DNA of 64,000 nt from Ostrinia nubilalis. Taxonomy: Eukaryota > Arthropoda > Insecta > Lepidoptera > Crambidae. How positions within the stretch are numbered: the first letter of the stretch is position 1; each line of letters opens with the position of its first letter. A program made the position numbers and the translations under genes. The stretch lies in NCBI RefSeq assembly GCF_963855985.1, contig NW_026973566.1:1922001-1986000 (forward strand). Direction: 5' to 3'. The notes beneath the pieces were generated by a model. That model had not been told where the DNA came from. It did not search any database and saw only the letters and a list, made by a program, of their open reading frames with translations. Shown piece by piece: positions 11,256 to 22,481 of this stretch.

Positions 11256-14200
11256 TTACATCTTACAAATACCTAATTTACTTCTTAGATATTGAAATTT
11301 ACTTTTAGCTAAGGGTTTAGTAAATATATCAGCCCTTTGTTCATTACTACTTATATACTTCAGAGCAATTTCTTTACTTTCATATTTCTCTTTAACAAAC
11401 TTATATTTAATATCTATGTGCTTGCAACGTTTATGATAATTTTCATGTTTTATGACAGAGATTGCACTTTGATTATCTATGTTAAGTTTTACAGAATCCT
11501 GATAATATTCATCTATATCTAACAAAAGTCTCTTTAACCAAATAACTTCTTTTGTAGCACTACAGGCAGCCATAAACTCCGCTTCAGTTGTAGATAGTGC
11601 TATCGTTTGCTGACGTTGACTGGCCCAAGTAACAGCAGCACCATTCTTAATGAATACATATCCTGTCATTGACCTTCTTGTTTCAGTATCATTAGCGTAA
11701 TCAGAATCACAATAACATTCTAGTATATTGTTGTGTGAAGGTGTATAGTATAGGCCATAATCACTAGTTTCTTTGAGGTACTTCATTATCCGTTTTACTG
11801 CATTCCAGTGACTACTATCGTAACTATCCAGATATCGGCTGACTAAGCTAACCGCAAACATTATTTCAGGCCTGCTGACTATAGCTAGATGCATTAATGA
11901 GCCTACAGCCTCTCTGTATGGAATGTTTCTATCTGGCTCTGATGTATTCTTTTCCAATTTGATACCTGTTTCTACTGGTGTACTGTTTCCATTGGCATTA
12001 ATCATATTAAATTTATTCAGCAATTTTTGTACATATGTAGTCTGATGTAGAAATATATAGTTTTCTCCTTTCTCAATTTCAAGGCCAACAAAGTTTTTAG
12101 GTTCACAGACTTTTATTTCAAAATTTTCTTTTAGATCATCAATTACTTTGTTCAACACACTTTTATCCTTAGAAATGATCAGGCCATCATCCACATACAG
12201 TATTAGGTACACTTTACTACCATTAAACTGACCAGTATAGATACACTTATCTGAGTGACTATTGGTGAAACCAAATTTCTTCAACACAGAATCAAATTTT
12301 TGATTCCAGCACCTGGGTGCTTGTTTTAACCCATATAATGACCTTTTAAGTTTGCAAACATGCCCTTCAGGTACATCTAAACCATCTGGTGGATTCATAT
12401 AGATATCTTCAGTTATGTTTCCATAGAGGAAAGCAGTTTTAACATCAAACTGTATCATTTGCAAGTTATCCTGACACACTTTAGAAAGCAAAACTCTTAC
12501 AGAGTCATACCTGACAGTTGGTGAGAATGTCTCTGTGTAATCAACCTGGTGTTTCTGTGAGCATCCCATGGCACATAGTCTTGATTTATACAGTGGTCCT
12601 GATGGTGTATCTTTCACTTTGAAAACCCACTTACAGCCAATAGTTTTCACTCCATCTGGCTTCTTCACCAACTCCCATGTTTCATTCTTACTGTGTGCTT
12701 GCAACTCTTCCTCTATAGACTTATTCCACTTCTCTTTATCCAGTGATGACAGAGCCTCCCGGTAAGTCATAGGCGTCTCATTTTCTTCGTGTTCTCCACC
12801 TTGACAGAGGTAAGTATTAGATTCATGTTTTCTGTTTCTTACTTTATTTCTAAGAGTTATATTACTAGGTCCACTAATATTTATTTCTTTTTCAGGTACA
12901 TACTCGGGATCATCATCGGAGAAGAATCTTTCTTCATCATCATCATCATCGGATAATGTTACAGATGAGTTATTTAACTCTCTTGTGCTTTGATTTGTTA
13001 GCCTAACAGATTCATTAATATTCTTTGTTTCATCAGCACATATTTTAACATTATTTGTATTTTCTGTTAGTGGAACCATTGAATACTTTCTTTGTATGGA
13101 ATTTTCCAGAAATACAACATCTCTACTGATAAGGATTTTCCTTGTTTTAGTATCTAATAGTCTGTAACCTTTAGTGACTTCTGAGTAGCCAATAAATATC
13201 ATTTTACTTGCCTTAGGATCCAGTTTGTGACGTTTAGCATCTGGAACATGAACCATGACTTCGCATCCAAAGATTCTAAGGTGTTTCAAATTTGGCTTCT
13301 TCCCGGACCATAACTCCTCAGGTGTAGCGTATGAAATGGATCTTGTTGGACAGCGGTTCGTTATGTACGCAGCTGTCGCCACTGCTTCAGCCCAGTAGTG
13401 TTTCTGTAAATTAGCATTAAGCAACATACAGCGAGCTCTCTCCATCAATGTGCGATTCATACGCTCCGCTAACCCGTTTTGTTGTGGGGTATATGGATTA
13501 GAAGTTTCATGTACAATCCCACAATTTTGCATGTATTCAATAAACTCATTACTCAGATACTCTCTTCCATTATCAGTTCTTAATTTCTTTATTTTACATT
13601 CAAGTTGATTTTCCACTAATGCTTTAAATTCTTTAAATTTACTGAACACTTCAGACTTGTTTTTAAGTAAATAAATAAATACTTTCCTGGTAGTCGTCCA
13701 CAAATGTGAGGAAATATTGCGCTCCTCCAACTGATTTCACCTCCAGTGGTCCACAGATATCGGAATGTACAAGTTCTAGAACCTTCTTAGCACGAGAACC
13801 TTCCTTGGGAAACGGCAGCCGAGACTGTTTTCCTTCTTGACAAAATTCACATATCATATCCAGCTTATTCTCAGTAAGCTTGACACCTTCTGTACATTTG
13901 GAGAGTTTATTCAGATCAGTCATATTGAGATGAGCCATCCTTTGATGCCATAAGTAGCTGTCACTTTCCTTTGTATTACAAGCATATGCTTGTGCACTAC
14001 TTATGTTCAGACGATACATGTTATTTACTAACTCACAAGCTACAACTTCTTCTTGAGATTTGTTGAATATTTTACAGCCTTCATTACTAAACAGTACTGA
14101 ACATTCTTTCTTTATCAGCTGACTCACGGAGAGAAGATTGCTTGCTAACTCAGGCACATACAACACATTGGTGACTTGTATGGTTTGTGTTTGTCCTTTA

Positions 14201-14331
14201 CTATTACATATAGGCAGATCTATTTTTCCACAGCTCTTCACTTTTAGCATTTTATCATTAGCAATACGGATGCTTGTAATTGGAGGTGTTGATTCATCAT
14301 ATAGCCAGTCCTGCCTCATAGTCATATGCAT
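11256..14331 (-). pseudogene. Copia C pol: pre-integrase, integrase, RT, RNase H (one frameshift)
   Basis: Minus strand 14331-13663 carries the GAG-pre-integrase region (YLWHQRMAHLNMTDLNKLS, then CEFCQEGKQSRLPF) and the first integrase Asp in HSDICGPLEV. A single-base shift at about 13690-13675 moves the frame to 13730-11256. That frame holds the rest of integrase (KLRTDNGREY, TPQQNGLAERMNRT), RT with the catalytic YVDDGLI near 12200, and RNase H (CYCDSDYA ... ALSTTEAEF). The final 824-residue frame is otherwise uninterrupted. The shift lies inside the integrase core and so is a lesion or an assembly indel, not a programmed site. Confidence 0.93.
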
Positions 14332-14352
14332 GGATGCTCCTGAATCAACAAA

Positions 14353-15150
14353 CTAGCTATTACTGTCATATGCTGCAGCGGATGCCGAGAACACAGCGAC
14401 ATATCCAGTTTCTTTGCCTGCCTCTTTGCCTTGGTCCTTTTTCTTTGTTCTGCAATTTTTACTTATGTGACCATACCTGTTGCACTTGAAACAACGGGGA
14501 CCTTTATTAAACTTCGGAGAATTATCAGAATCCTTTTGTTTATATTTACTTGACTTACTTGCATACAATGCAACTGACTCGGAGCTCTTTATTTCCTGTA
14601 AGAGCTTAGTCTTCACAGAGTCTGCTGTAATCGGCACACCAGAACTTTCGAGGGCCATAATCATTGGCTTGTAGACTTCGGGTAATCCAGCAAGGAGCAA
14701 AGTACCCAGCCACTCATCATTGATATCAAATGATATGTTTCGAAGTTTATGTGCTGCACTCATTATTCTGTTAATGTAATCTTCAACATTTTGGCAATTT
14801 TCTAATGTTGTTGTAATCATATCTCTCAATAAGCCCACGCGTCTTGTCAACCCTTTGTCGTCGAAAGCCTTTTGTAAATTGGTCCACACTTCTTTAGCCG
14901 TTTTTGCCTCCTGTATATGTATGTAATTCACTGAGTCAACCAACAATATAATTTTTGCCTTTGCTTTCAGGTCGAGCTTTGAATCAACAGGTTTGCCTTC
15001 ATTTTCGATACAGCACCAGAGGTCTTCGTGTTGTAAATACGTCATCACGGCAAATCTCCATGTATTGTAGTTATCTCGACCAACTAACTTTTCGATAAGA
15101 GTCATTGCATTTGAAGACATTTTGTATGAAAAATATTTTTTTTCACACAC
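14353..15150 (-). CDS. Copia C Gag with CCHC zinc knuckle
   Basis: A 265-residue frame with a UBN2/DUF4219-type copia Gag: NYNTWRFAVMTYLQHEDLW near the amino end, then the nucleic-acid-binding knuckle CFKCNRYGHISKNC near residue 225. It packages element RNA into cytoplasmic particles. It ends at TAG; the next codons in the same phase already belong to the protease (DSGAS) and lead on to the pol frame. The stop therefore sits at the Gag/protease boundary and is either a nonsense mutation or a site of limited readthrough. Drosophila copia itself makes Gag by splicing, so readthrough would be unusual. Confidence 0.9.
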   Translation of the reverse strand: MCEKKYFSYKMSSNAMTLIEKLVGRDNYNTWRFAVMTYLQHEDLWCCIENEGKPVDSKLDLKAKAKIILLVDSVNYIHIQEAKTAKEVWTNLQKAFDDKGLTRRVGLLRDMITTTLENCQNVEDYINRIMSAAHKLRNISFDINDEWLGTLLLAGLPEVYKPMIMALESSGVPITADSVKTKLLQEIKSSESVALYASKSSKYKQKDSDNSPKFNKGPRCFKCNRYGHISKNCRTKKKDQGKEAGKETGYVAVFSASAAAYDSNS

Positions 15151-15261
15151 ACCACGCGGCTTTTTGGTTAGGTCGTGTCAGTTTTGATGACCGGCGACTT
15201 TGTTTTACGTTATTTCATTGATATAACTTTTCACTGATACTTATTACAAACAGATTACTGC

Positions 15262-15275
15262 CTGGGCCCATAACC
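15262..15275 (-). promoter_or_regulatory. Copia C primer-binding site (initiator Met tRNA, internal)
   Basis: The plus strand reads CTGGGCCCATAACC directly against the LTR; its complement follows the 5' LTR on the element's strand. This sequence corresponds to the anticodon stem-loop of initiator Met tRNA. Priming by an internally cleaved tRNA-iMet half is established for Drosophila copia. Confidence 0.85.
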
Positions 15276-15432
15276 TGTTGTAATTAAACGACTTTATAAT
15301 TAATTACTTGAGTTTTATTAAACAGAACAATGCACATTACAGCAGTGATGGCGCAGACAAGAAAATAATAGTCAACGACCTGTCATCTGTCATTACGTAG
15401 CAAGAACGCGCCAATTTCAAATTACTACAACA
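15276..15432 (-). repeat. 5' LTR of copia C
   Basis: 157-bp partner of the LTR at 10966-11122, followed on the minus strand by the primer site with no spacer. Confidence 0.93.
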
Positions 15433-15437
15433 CAAAC

Positions 15438-15863
15438 GAGTAACACTTGTGTTGTTGTCACAGCCGAATAAATTATAAATACAAGACAAAGTTTATGTTT
15501 GTACCTATGATCCGCGACAAAACAACAAGTGGGTATCAGAATACGAAATAAACTGAAACACGAATAAGCGAGTGCAAAAATTAATGTTGCAAATAAACGA
15601 ATAAAACTGACAACAGATTGTTTGTTTACAGCTGTTGAGTGAGTTACAAAGGAACGAATGAAATGAACCATACAATTTGACGTATGAGTGAGTGAAACGT
15701 TAACGTAACGAGTGAATATTTTAAATGGAACGAATGAACTCAAAGTACAAAATGGACGAATAATTTTATGGAATGCGCTAGAAGTTTTCACTACCCGAAA
15801 ATATTGATAAAATTGCAAGTTCACGATTTCGATGATATAATGTTAGAAATGTATTGTAAAATG
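15438..15863 (-). other. Element B leader between copia C and BEL D
   Basis: A non-coding stretch belonging to B's 5' leader: bounded by the copia target duplication on one side and by D's AAATG duplication (15859-15863) on the other. Short open frames on both strands show no known domain. Confidence 0.6.
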
Positions 15864-16059
15864 TGTTCAATGCAAACATCAGTCACTCATTCATACTTAT
15901 TCATTCGTTCCTTTTTGACATTCATTCCATTGGAGAGAATCGGACGGATTGCACGTTGGAGTCTATAACCTCCACCCCAAAATTGTTTTACAATTAATTA
16001 ACGTGTGTCCAATGTGTCAATATACGCAATTTGAAATTTAACAAGTGTTTCCATGAACA
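15864..16059 (+). repeat. 5' LTR of element D
   Basis: 196 bp with TG...CA ends; no difference from the 3' LTR was seen. It is followed by the 51-bp tandem leader repeat. Confidence 0.95.
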
Positions 16060-16250
16060 TTTGTTTTTGGTCCATCGAGCCTTCTATAATAGTGAAGAGG
16101 ACAGTGATCATTTGTTTTTGGTCCATCGAGCCTTCTATAATAGTGAAGAGGACAGTGATCATTTGTTTTTGGTCCATCGAGCCTTCTATAAAAGTGAAGA
16201 GGACAGTGAACATTTTTATTGGTCATCGAGCTTTCTATAAAAGTGAAATC
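16060..16250 (+). repeat. 51-bp tandem repeat in D leader, including the candidate primer site
   Basis: Units start at 16060, 16111, 16162 and (degenerate) 16213. Each contains TTGGTCCATCGAGCC, placed about ten bases after the LTR in the first unit, where a primer-binding site is expected, followed by CTTCTATAAT and AGTGAAGAGGACAGT. The first two units are identical; the third changes AATAG to AAAAG; the fourth has several changes. Open frames through it are repeats and not genes. Confidence 0.9.
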
Positions 16251-16785
16251 GTGAAATTACAATATTACATGGAGTTTGGTGTGCTGCAAATTTACTCATA
16301 AAACTGAACGTTGGTGGTCATCCCACTACAACCTGAGTGCCGTCATCAATCTACCGACCGGGTGCCGATAGTCATCATATTTTATCAATATACAAGTTCG
16401 TCGTGTGAAGAATCAAAATGGCTGAACGTATGCCGTCTCCCCGCCGAAACGCAAGACCATGAAGTTGGGCGCAGAAAGAAGCGAACATTGAACGAGTTGA
16501 AGAACGAACAAGAAGAACGAGGTGAACATAGGCGCTAATTCCGGAGGACATCATTCTTTACTTCTTCCCTTGTTAATGGCGATGGACTTATTCTGTTTCG
16601 CCACTAAGTGCATAAAGGTCATTCATTTCTTCCGTTCCTTCCCGCGTTTTTATATAGTTGGCGTCCTGTCATCTGTCAACTGTCTTTCATTCGTTCGTTT
16701 CATTTTTACTTGTCGTTAGAAATTTGTCTTTTCGAGATTTTGGATAAAATTTTAGTAAATAAAGTCGTGGTTCAATTTCCAAGCC

Positions 16786-19200
16786 ATGGCCGAAAAGACA
16801 TTAGAAAGGGGGTACGTGAAGGCAGGAATCACACGCCTAAAACACTTTTGTTTTTCGGATTCTTTCGAATCCGCAAGTGTCGACGCTCTCCGCTTAAAAA
16901 GAGAACGTTTAATTAATCTGTTTAAAGAATATGAATTAATAAACAAAAGTATCCTGAATACCAATGCCGATGACAGCGAGGACGTCGGCAAGGTTGAGGA
17001 TGTATATTACGAGTGCATGGAGTTGTTGGACGCCAGACTAAACCGCCAAAATAATGGTATACAAAGAGAAAAAGGTGAGTACAGTCGTCTTCCACCAATA
17101 AATATTAAACCTTTTAATGGCTCCAACATTGTGGATTACTATCCTTTTATTAACATGTTCACATCGGTGATTGACAGTAACCAAAGTTTGACCCCATGCG
17201 AAAAATTATACTACTTACGCTCATATTTAATGGGAGAGGCTTTGGATATTGTCAAAAACTTGACTTTAAATGGTGACAATTATCAGGAGGCATTAAAATT
17301 GATTAAAGACAGATATGATAATATTCCAAAAATGGTAAATCATCACATAAATAGTATTCTAGAATACAAGGCATTCAATAAATGCACATCTCAAAATATT
17401 AGGTCCCTGATAGCCTTTGTCAATTTGCATTTAGCGGCGTTAAAAAATTTAAAGCAACCCGTTGAACACTGGGATTTGTTATTGATTAATATTTTGAGTA
17501 AAAAAGTAGATTCCTACACATTGAGAGGTTTCCATTTGGAAAGAGATGCAAAGACTCTTCCCACATTATCAGAATTGTCACAATTTTTAGAAAGGCGCGC
17601 ATTAGCTATGGAGACAAATGAGGAGAGGCCTGCTCCAGCCAAATCAACCAGCAATGTAGCAGCCATCAAGACAACAATATGTAAGTTTTGTAAAAAGCCT
17701 GGTCATAAACTATATGAATGTGCATCTTACAAACTAACTTCAGTAAATGACAGGGTTGAGTTTGTAACAAAAAACAAGTTATGCAAATCTTGCTTAAATT
17801 CCCACACAGGGAAATGTAATTTAAAAATTAAATGTGCAAATTGCCACCAACAACATAACACATTATTACATGTTGATACAGTTTCTAAAGTGGCAAATAG
17901 TGCAACTGTTGTTAGCAACACAGTGGCCTTATCAAGTGGCTCTCATGTGGGTGATGTGTTGCTGCCCACTGTGTCTATCAGGTTAATTGATAAAAATGGT
18001 AAATTTATACATGCCAGGGCACTGCTGGACTCCGGCAGCCAAGTGTCTTTTATATCAGAAGCTTTGTTGAGTCAATTGGACTGTCAGATCAATACTGACA
18101 ACCGTACTATCACAGGTGTATGTGAGGGCACGAGCAGTGTATCAAAAAGAGCGGAGGTGACAGTGTACTCCTCTATTAGTGACTTTAATGTAAAAACTTC
18201 CTGCTGTGTGGTACAAAACATTACTTGTTCTCTACCTCAGACATCATTTGATATCTCAACATTTAACATCCCCTCACATATCAAATTAGCTGACAAGAAG
18301 TTTAATCAGATGGGTGAGATCAGTGTTTTACTAGGATGTGACATATTTTTCCAGGTCCTGCAGCGTGAGTCGCTGCCAGTTACTCCAAATGGCCCTTTCC
18401 TGGTTAATACATTGTTCGGGTATGTGGTAGCAGGCAGCCTGCCTGTCTCCGCTGGTAACATCTCATCTTCTAATGTTTGTGTCACTATTAAAGGTAACAA
18501 ATTTGGCTTCCATAATAATGCTTCTGAGACACCTTTTGATCCTATAGATCAAACATTTAATTATTCTGAAAATAATTGTAAAAATATTAATGACTTAGAA
18601 AAAACAATGTCAAATTCTTGGGAATGTGAAAAAGTACCAGGTTTATTCACTGAATCCTCATCTGAACAGCAATTAGCTGAAGAAATATTTTTGGAATCTG
18701 TTAAATTAGAAAACAATCGTTTTTCTGTTGCTTTGCCATTGAAACAAGATTTAGATCAGATTAATTTGGGTGATTCTTTGCACAGTGCCTTGCTAAGACT
18801 TTATAAGTTAGAAAAGAGATTTTCAAAGGATCCTGAATTGTTTGTAAAGTATAAAGATTTCTTTGATAAATACCTAGCAGATGGCCATGGAAAATATTTT
18901 GATATTTCAGACTATGATTTGAACAAAGGAAATGTTTATTTTTTGCCCCATCATCCTGTTTTAAGTAAAAGCAAAACCACTCCGGTTAGAGCAGTTTTTG
19001 ATGCCAGCATGAATGCTAAAAATAAAGTTTGTTTGAATGATTTATTGCTAAATGGTCCTACAGTGCAAAAAGATTTGTTTGATATACTTATATTACTGAG
19101 AACTTATAAATATGTTTTATTGTGTGACATAAAAAGCATGTATAGACAGGTTTTAATTGAAAACAAGTTTTGTTGCTTACAAAATAGTTTTATGGCGTGA
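16786..19200 (+). CDS. Element D Gag-protease-RT (first part of polyprotein)
   Basis: The ATG at 16786 has a good context (CCATGG). The 804-residue frame holds the BEL gag domain (residues about 95-280), zinc knuckles (CKFCKKPGHKLYEC near 305, then CKSC ... CANCHQQHNTLLH), an aspartic protease with LLDSGSQVSFIS (Asp near 415), and the RT amino end (VFDASMNAK near 737, IKSMYRQVLIE near 785). It then runs into a premature stop at 19198-19200 after losing the RT frame. RT continues in the next frame. The protein would be cleaved to capsid, protease and pol products in cytoplasmic particles. Confidence 0.93.
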   Translation: MAEKTLERGYVKAGITRLKHFCFSDSFESASVDALRLKRERLINLFKEYELINKSILNTNADDSEDVGKVEDVYYECMELLDARLNRQNNGIQREKGEYSRLPPINIKPFNGSNIVDYYPFINMFTSVIDSNQSLTPCEKLYYLRSYLMGEALDIVKNLTLNGDNYQEALKLIKDRYDNIPKMVNHHINSILEYKAFNKCTSQNIRSLIAFVNLHLAALKNLKQPVEHWDLLLINILSKKVDSYTLRGFHLERDAKTLPTLSELSQFLERRALAMETNEERPAPAKSTSNVAAIKTTICKFCKKPGHKLYECASYKLTSVNDRVEFVTKNKLCKSCLNSHTGKCNLKIKCANCHQQHNTLLHVDTVSKVANSATVVSNTVALSSGSHVGDVLLPTVSIRLIDKNGKFIHARALLDSGSQVSFISEALLSQLDCQINTDNRTITGVCEGTSSVSKRAEVTVYSSISDFNVKTSCCVVQNITCSLPQTSFDISTFNIPSHIKLADKKFNQMGEISVLLGCDIFFQVLQRESLPVTPNGPFLVNTLFGYVVAGSLPVSAGNISSSNVCVTIKGNKFGFHNNASETPFDPIDQTFNYSENNCKNINDLEKTMSNSWECEKVPGLFTESSSEQQLAEEIFLESVKLENNRFSVALPLKQDLDQINLGDSLHSALLRLYKLEKRFSKDPELFVKYKDFFDKYLADGHGKYFDISDYDLNKGNVYFLPHHPVLSKSKTTPVRAVFDASMNAKNKVCLNDLLLNGPTVQKDLFDILILLRTYKYVLLCDIKSMYRQVLIENKFCCLQNSFMA

Positions 19201-21988
19201 ATCTCCGCATGATCCTGTTCGTTGCATTCAACTGCAAACTGTCACTTATGGCTTAAAAAGTTCTTCTTTCCTAGCTACACGATGCCTTATCGAACTTGCA
19301 CAGCGCTACAAAAATGACTATCCTTTAGCATCTTTTGCCTTGCTTCATTCAAGTTATGTTGATGATATACAATGCGGCTCTAATCAACTGAGTGAGTTAG
19401 AGCAAATTAAGAATGAGTTGATTAAGCTTTTGGGTTTAGGAGGCTTCTCATTGCACAAGTGGTGTTCAAATCAAATAGATATTTTATCAGACATCCCTAG
19501 TGAATTACACAGTGTAACTGAAAAAGATTTTGATAAAATTAACACCTACATTAAAACATTAGGTTTATCCTATGATCTGTTCTGTGATATGTTTAAAATA
19601 ACTTGTCCGGAAATTCATTTACAAGAGTCTTACACAAAACGTCAAGTGTTAAGTTTTATTAGTAAATTCTTTGACCCGTTGGGACTTGTTGGCCCTATCT
19701 TTACACAAGCTAAGGTTTTGATGCAGCAATTGTGGTTTGAAAATCTAAAGTGGGATGAAGTATTACCAGCTGAATTACATGATCAGTGGGTTCAATTCGT
19801 TAAAAGCTTAATTAAAATGCATTGCATTTCTGTGCCACGAAATATAAATACGCTTAATGCTGTTTCTATAGAACTTATCGGATTTTGCGACGCCTCCAAT
19901 AAGGCATACGGTTGTTGTTTATACTTACGTGTAATTGACGCTGACAATGTTGTTAGAATCATGCTGTTGTGTTCAAAATCTCGCATCAATCCGAGGAATA
20001 AGTGCTTAACAACACCGCGTCTAGAACTCAACAGTGCTTTGCTACTTGCTATACTGGCTAGGAAGGTGCATTCGATATTAACACTTAAGTATGAGATCAA
20101 GACGTTTTTGTACTTAGATTCTCAAATAGTCTTGTCATGGCTTGGAATTGAACCAGCGAAACTCAGCGTTTATGTGTCTAACCGGGTTGAGAAAATAAGG
20201 CAGTTGACAAGTGATTTTCAATGGAGTTATGTTTCTACAAATGAAAACCCTGCTGATTGTTTGTCCAGGGGTGTACAACCTTGTTCCTTACAAAATAATT
20301 TGTTGTGGTGGAACGGTCCATCATATTTGAAGGACAAAAATTATAAACATTGTAAAAGTGATGAATGTGTTGAAAATGTCAATACCTTACCTGAAATAAA
20401 AATGACTAATGTCTGTAAAAATGTTAATAACTTACCTGAAAAGACGGTTTCAAATGTATGTACTGCTCAGGAAAAGGATAATTGTATTGTAGAATTTTTG
20501 AATAAATATTCTGATATTGATAAAATGACAAGGATCATGGCATACATGTTGAGATTTGTTCATAATTGTAAGATCCAGAATAAAGATTGTAAATTGAAAG
20601 GTTTTTTGACGCCTAAAGAACTCAAGTCTGCATTGTGTTTAATTTTAAAAATTGATCAAGAAAGATATTTTCATGTAGAAATTAATAACTTATTATCGAA
20701 TATGCCAATAAAGACAAATATTGCCAGTCTGAATCCATTTGTTGATGCTCAGGATTTACTAAGAGTGGGAGGCAGATTGCAAAATGCTGTATTATCATTT
20801 ACTAAAAAGCATCCAATTATTTTGTCTAAAGATTCAAATATGACTAAACTAATTATTTTACAAGAACATTTGAGACTTTTGCATGCAGGACAGAAATTAG
20901 TGTTAAGTAGTTTATCTGAAAACTACTGGATTGTTAATGCTAATAGGGTGATAAAATCTGTATTATATAAATGTATAATTTGTTTTAAATTAAAAGCAAA
21001 AAATGCAACTCAGTTGATGGGTTCATTACCTTTGGATAGAGTGCAAATGACACGTCCATTCCAAATTGTGGGCACTGATTATGGTGGTCCCTTTTATGTA
21101 AAACAGAGTAGAATTCGCAAACCTGTTATAACTAAAGCATATATTGTTATATTTGTATGTTTTGTAACTAAAGCAATTCATATAGAACTTGCTTCTGATA
21201 TGTCAACAAATACATTTTTGGCCTGTCTTAAGAGATTCATTGCTCGTAGAAATAAGCCTACCAAAATTTATTGCGATAATGCTGCTAATTATAAGGGAGC
21301 TAATAATGTAATGAAAGATTTATATAAACTGTTTGACACCACAGAACACCAAAATGCTGTGATGAATTACTCAAACTCAGAAAGAATAACTTTTCATTTT
21401 ATTCCATCTTATTCCCCAGTTTTTGGTGGTCTGTGGGAGGCAGGCATAAAAAGTGTTAAACACCACATGAAGCGTGTCATTGGTGATACTGTTTTAACTT
21501 ATGAGGAAATGTATACTGTGGTTGTTCAAATAGAGAGCATATTGAATTCAAGGCCCATTACACCCATGTCTAGAGATCCTGAAGACATGTCCTATTTGAC
21601 ACCTGGACATTTTCTCACTGGTTCGCCTCTTATTACATATCCTGAGATTAATGTCACAGACGAACCAATTGGTAGATTAAATTTTTGGAAACAATGTGTA
21701 AAAATGCAACAGTGCTTTTGGAAGCAATGGCACAAACAATACCTAGTTATGCTTCAGAGTAGGCCTAAATGGAAAAATGAGTCTAACAACATTAAGATTG
21801 GGACAATGGTATTGTTAAAGGACGACAATGTATCACCACTGAATTGGCCAGTTGGTAGAGTCCATGATGTTATGCCGGGCAAAGACGGCAAGGTAGAAGG
21901 TAGAGCCTTAGAAATAAAAACCTGTAAAGGTTCAATTATTAGAACTAGTATAATGAAAGTTTGTGTCTTACCTATTCGTGAAGATTAA
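19157..21988 (+). CDS. Element D RT-RNase H-integrase (second part, after frameshift)
   Basis: This 943-residue frame overlaps the end of the gag-protease frame and has no proper Met start; it is the continuation of the same polyprotein after a one-base shift. The catalytic YVDD is at codons near 67-70, RNase H begins with LIGFCDASNKAYG, the integrase zinc region is HLRLLHAGQ ... CIICF, and the DDE residues are in GTDYGGPF, YCDNAANYKGA and GGLWEAGIK. The tail LLKDDNVSPLNWPVGRV is the DUF5641-like region. The shift lies within conserved RT sequence, not at a domain boundary, so it is more likely damage or a sequencing indel than programmed frameshifting. Confidence 0.93.
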   Translation: MKTSFVAYKIVLWRESPHDPVRCIQLQTVTYGLKSSSFLATRCLIELAQRYKNDYPLASFALLHSSYVDDIQCGSNQLSELEQIKNELIKLLGLGGFSLHKWCSNQIDILSDIPSELHSVTEKDFDKINTYIKTLGLSYDLFCDMFKITCPEIHLQESYTKRQVLSFISKFFDPLGLVGPIFTQAKVLMQQLWFENLKWDEVLPAELHDQWVQFVKSLIKMHCISVPRNINTLNAVSIELIGFCDASNKAYGCCLYLRVIDADNVVRIMLLCSKSRINPRNKCLTTPRLELNSALLLAILARKVHSILTLKYEIKTFLYLDSQIVLSWLGIEPAKLSVYVSNRVEKIRQLTSDFQWSYVSTNENPADCLSRGVQPCSLQNNLLWWNGPSYLKDKNYKHCKSDECVENVNTLPEIKMTNVCKNVNNLPEKTVSNVCTAQEKDNCIVEFLNKYSDIDKMTRIMAYMLRFVHNCKIQNKDCKLKGFLTPKELKSALCLILKIDQERYFHVEINNLLSNMPIKTNIASLNPFVDAQDLLRVGGRLQNAVLSFTKKHPIILSKDSNMTKLIILQEHLRLLHAGQKLVLSSLSENYWIVNANRVIKSVLYKCIICFKLKAKNATQLMGSLPLDRVQMTRPFQIVGTDYGGPFYVKQSRIRKPVITKAYIVIFVCFVTKAIHIELASDMSTNTFLACLKRFIARRNKPTKIYCDNAANYKGANNVMKDLYKLFDTTEHQNAVMNYSNSERITFHFIPSYSPVFGGLWEAGIKSVKHHMKRVIGDTVLTYEEMYTVVVQIESILNSRPITPMSRDPEDMSYLTPGHFLTGSPLITYPEINVTDEPIGRLNFWKQCVKMQQCFWKQWHKQYLVMLQSRPKWKNESNNIKIGTMVLLKDDNVSPLNWPVGRVHDVMPGKDGKVEGRALEIKTCKGSIIRTSIMKVCVLPIRED

Positions 21989-22481
21989 TATTGGTTTATT
22001 AAGCAATTTGTTAGCCAATAAAGGGCATTTCATATGTTTTTTAAAGAACTAGATAACTAGTAATTAAGAAAACTTCACTTTAAGATAAATAATCCTACAT
22101 GCCAATGTGTGTAATCCTTGTAGATGTTTATGTTTATATTATTTTAGTTAACTTACTAAAGATAAAGTAGGTTCATGTTTAGTTTAAAGTTAAAGTAAGA
22201 TATTGTATGTAAAGGTTTCGTAAGATAATGATTTCCTAGTTACTTTATTCAATCTTTTACGATAAGATTAGTGTTTGTAATACTGATTGACTATGTTTCG
22301 CATTGAAAATTGGGTTTTAAATTCTATTTCAATACTGTCTAGAGGTTGTTTAATTCTAACTATTAGACCGTATAAAAATTAAAAACTTAAAATACAGTCC
22401 ACAATTTATTTAGAGCGAGTTATCGAGTTAAATTTTTTATTTCATGTATTAAGCAGAAACTTTTGCCTTTGGCCCCCAATA

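Larger units (their letters stand above)
10966..15432 (-). mobile_element. Ty1/copia retrotransposon C, inserted in element B
   Basis: 157-bp LTRs at 10966-11122 and 15276-15432 start TGTTGTAA and end CTACAACA (plus-strand view), with one difference seen between them. The 5-bp target duplication CAAAC is at 10961-10965 and 15433-15437. On the minus strand, the primer site follows the 5' LTR immediately, and a GGAGAGAG purine run precedes the 3' LTR. The domain order is gag, protease, integrase, RT, RNase H, which is the copia order. The copy has one in-frame stop and one frameshift. Confidence 0.95.

Noticed and set aside
16031..16301. Overlapping small frames on both strands in the D leader
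   Set aside because: They are translations of the 51-bp tandem repeat in several frames.
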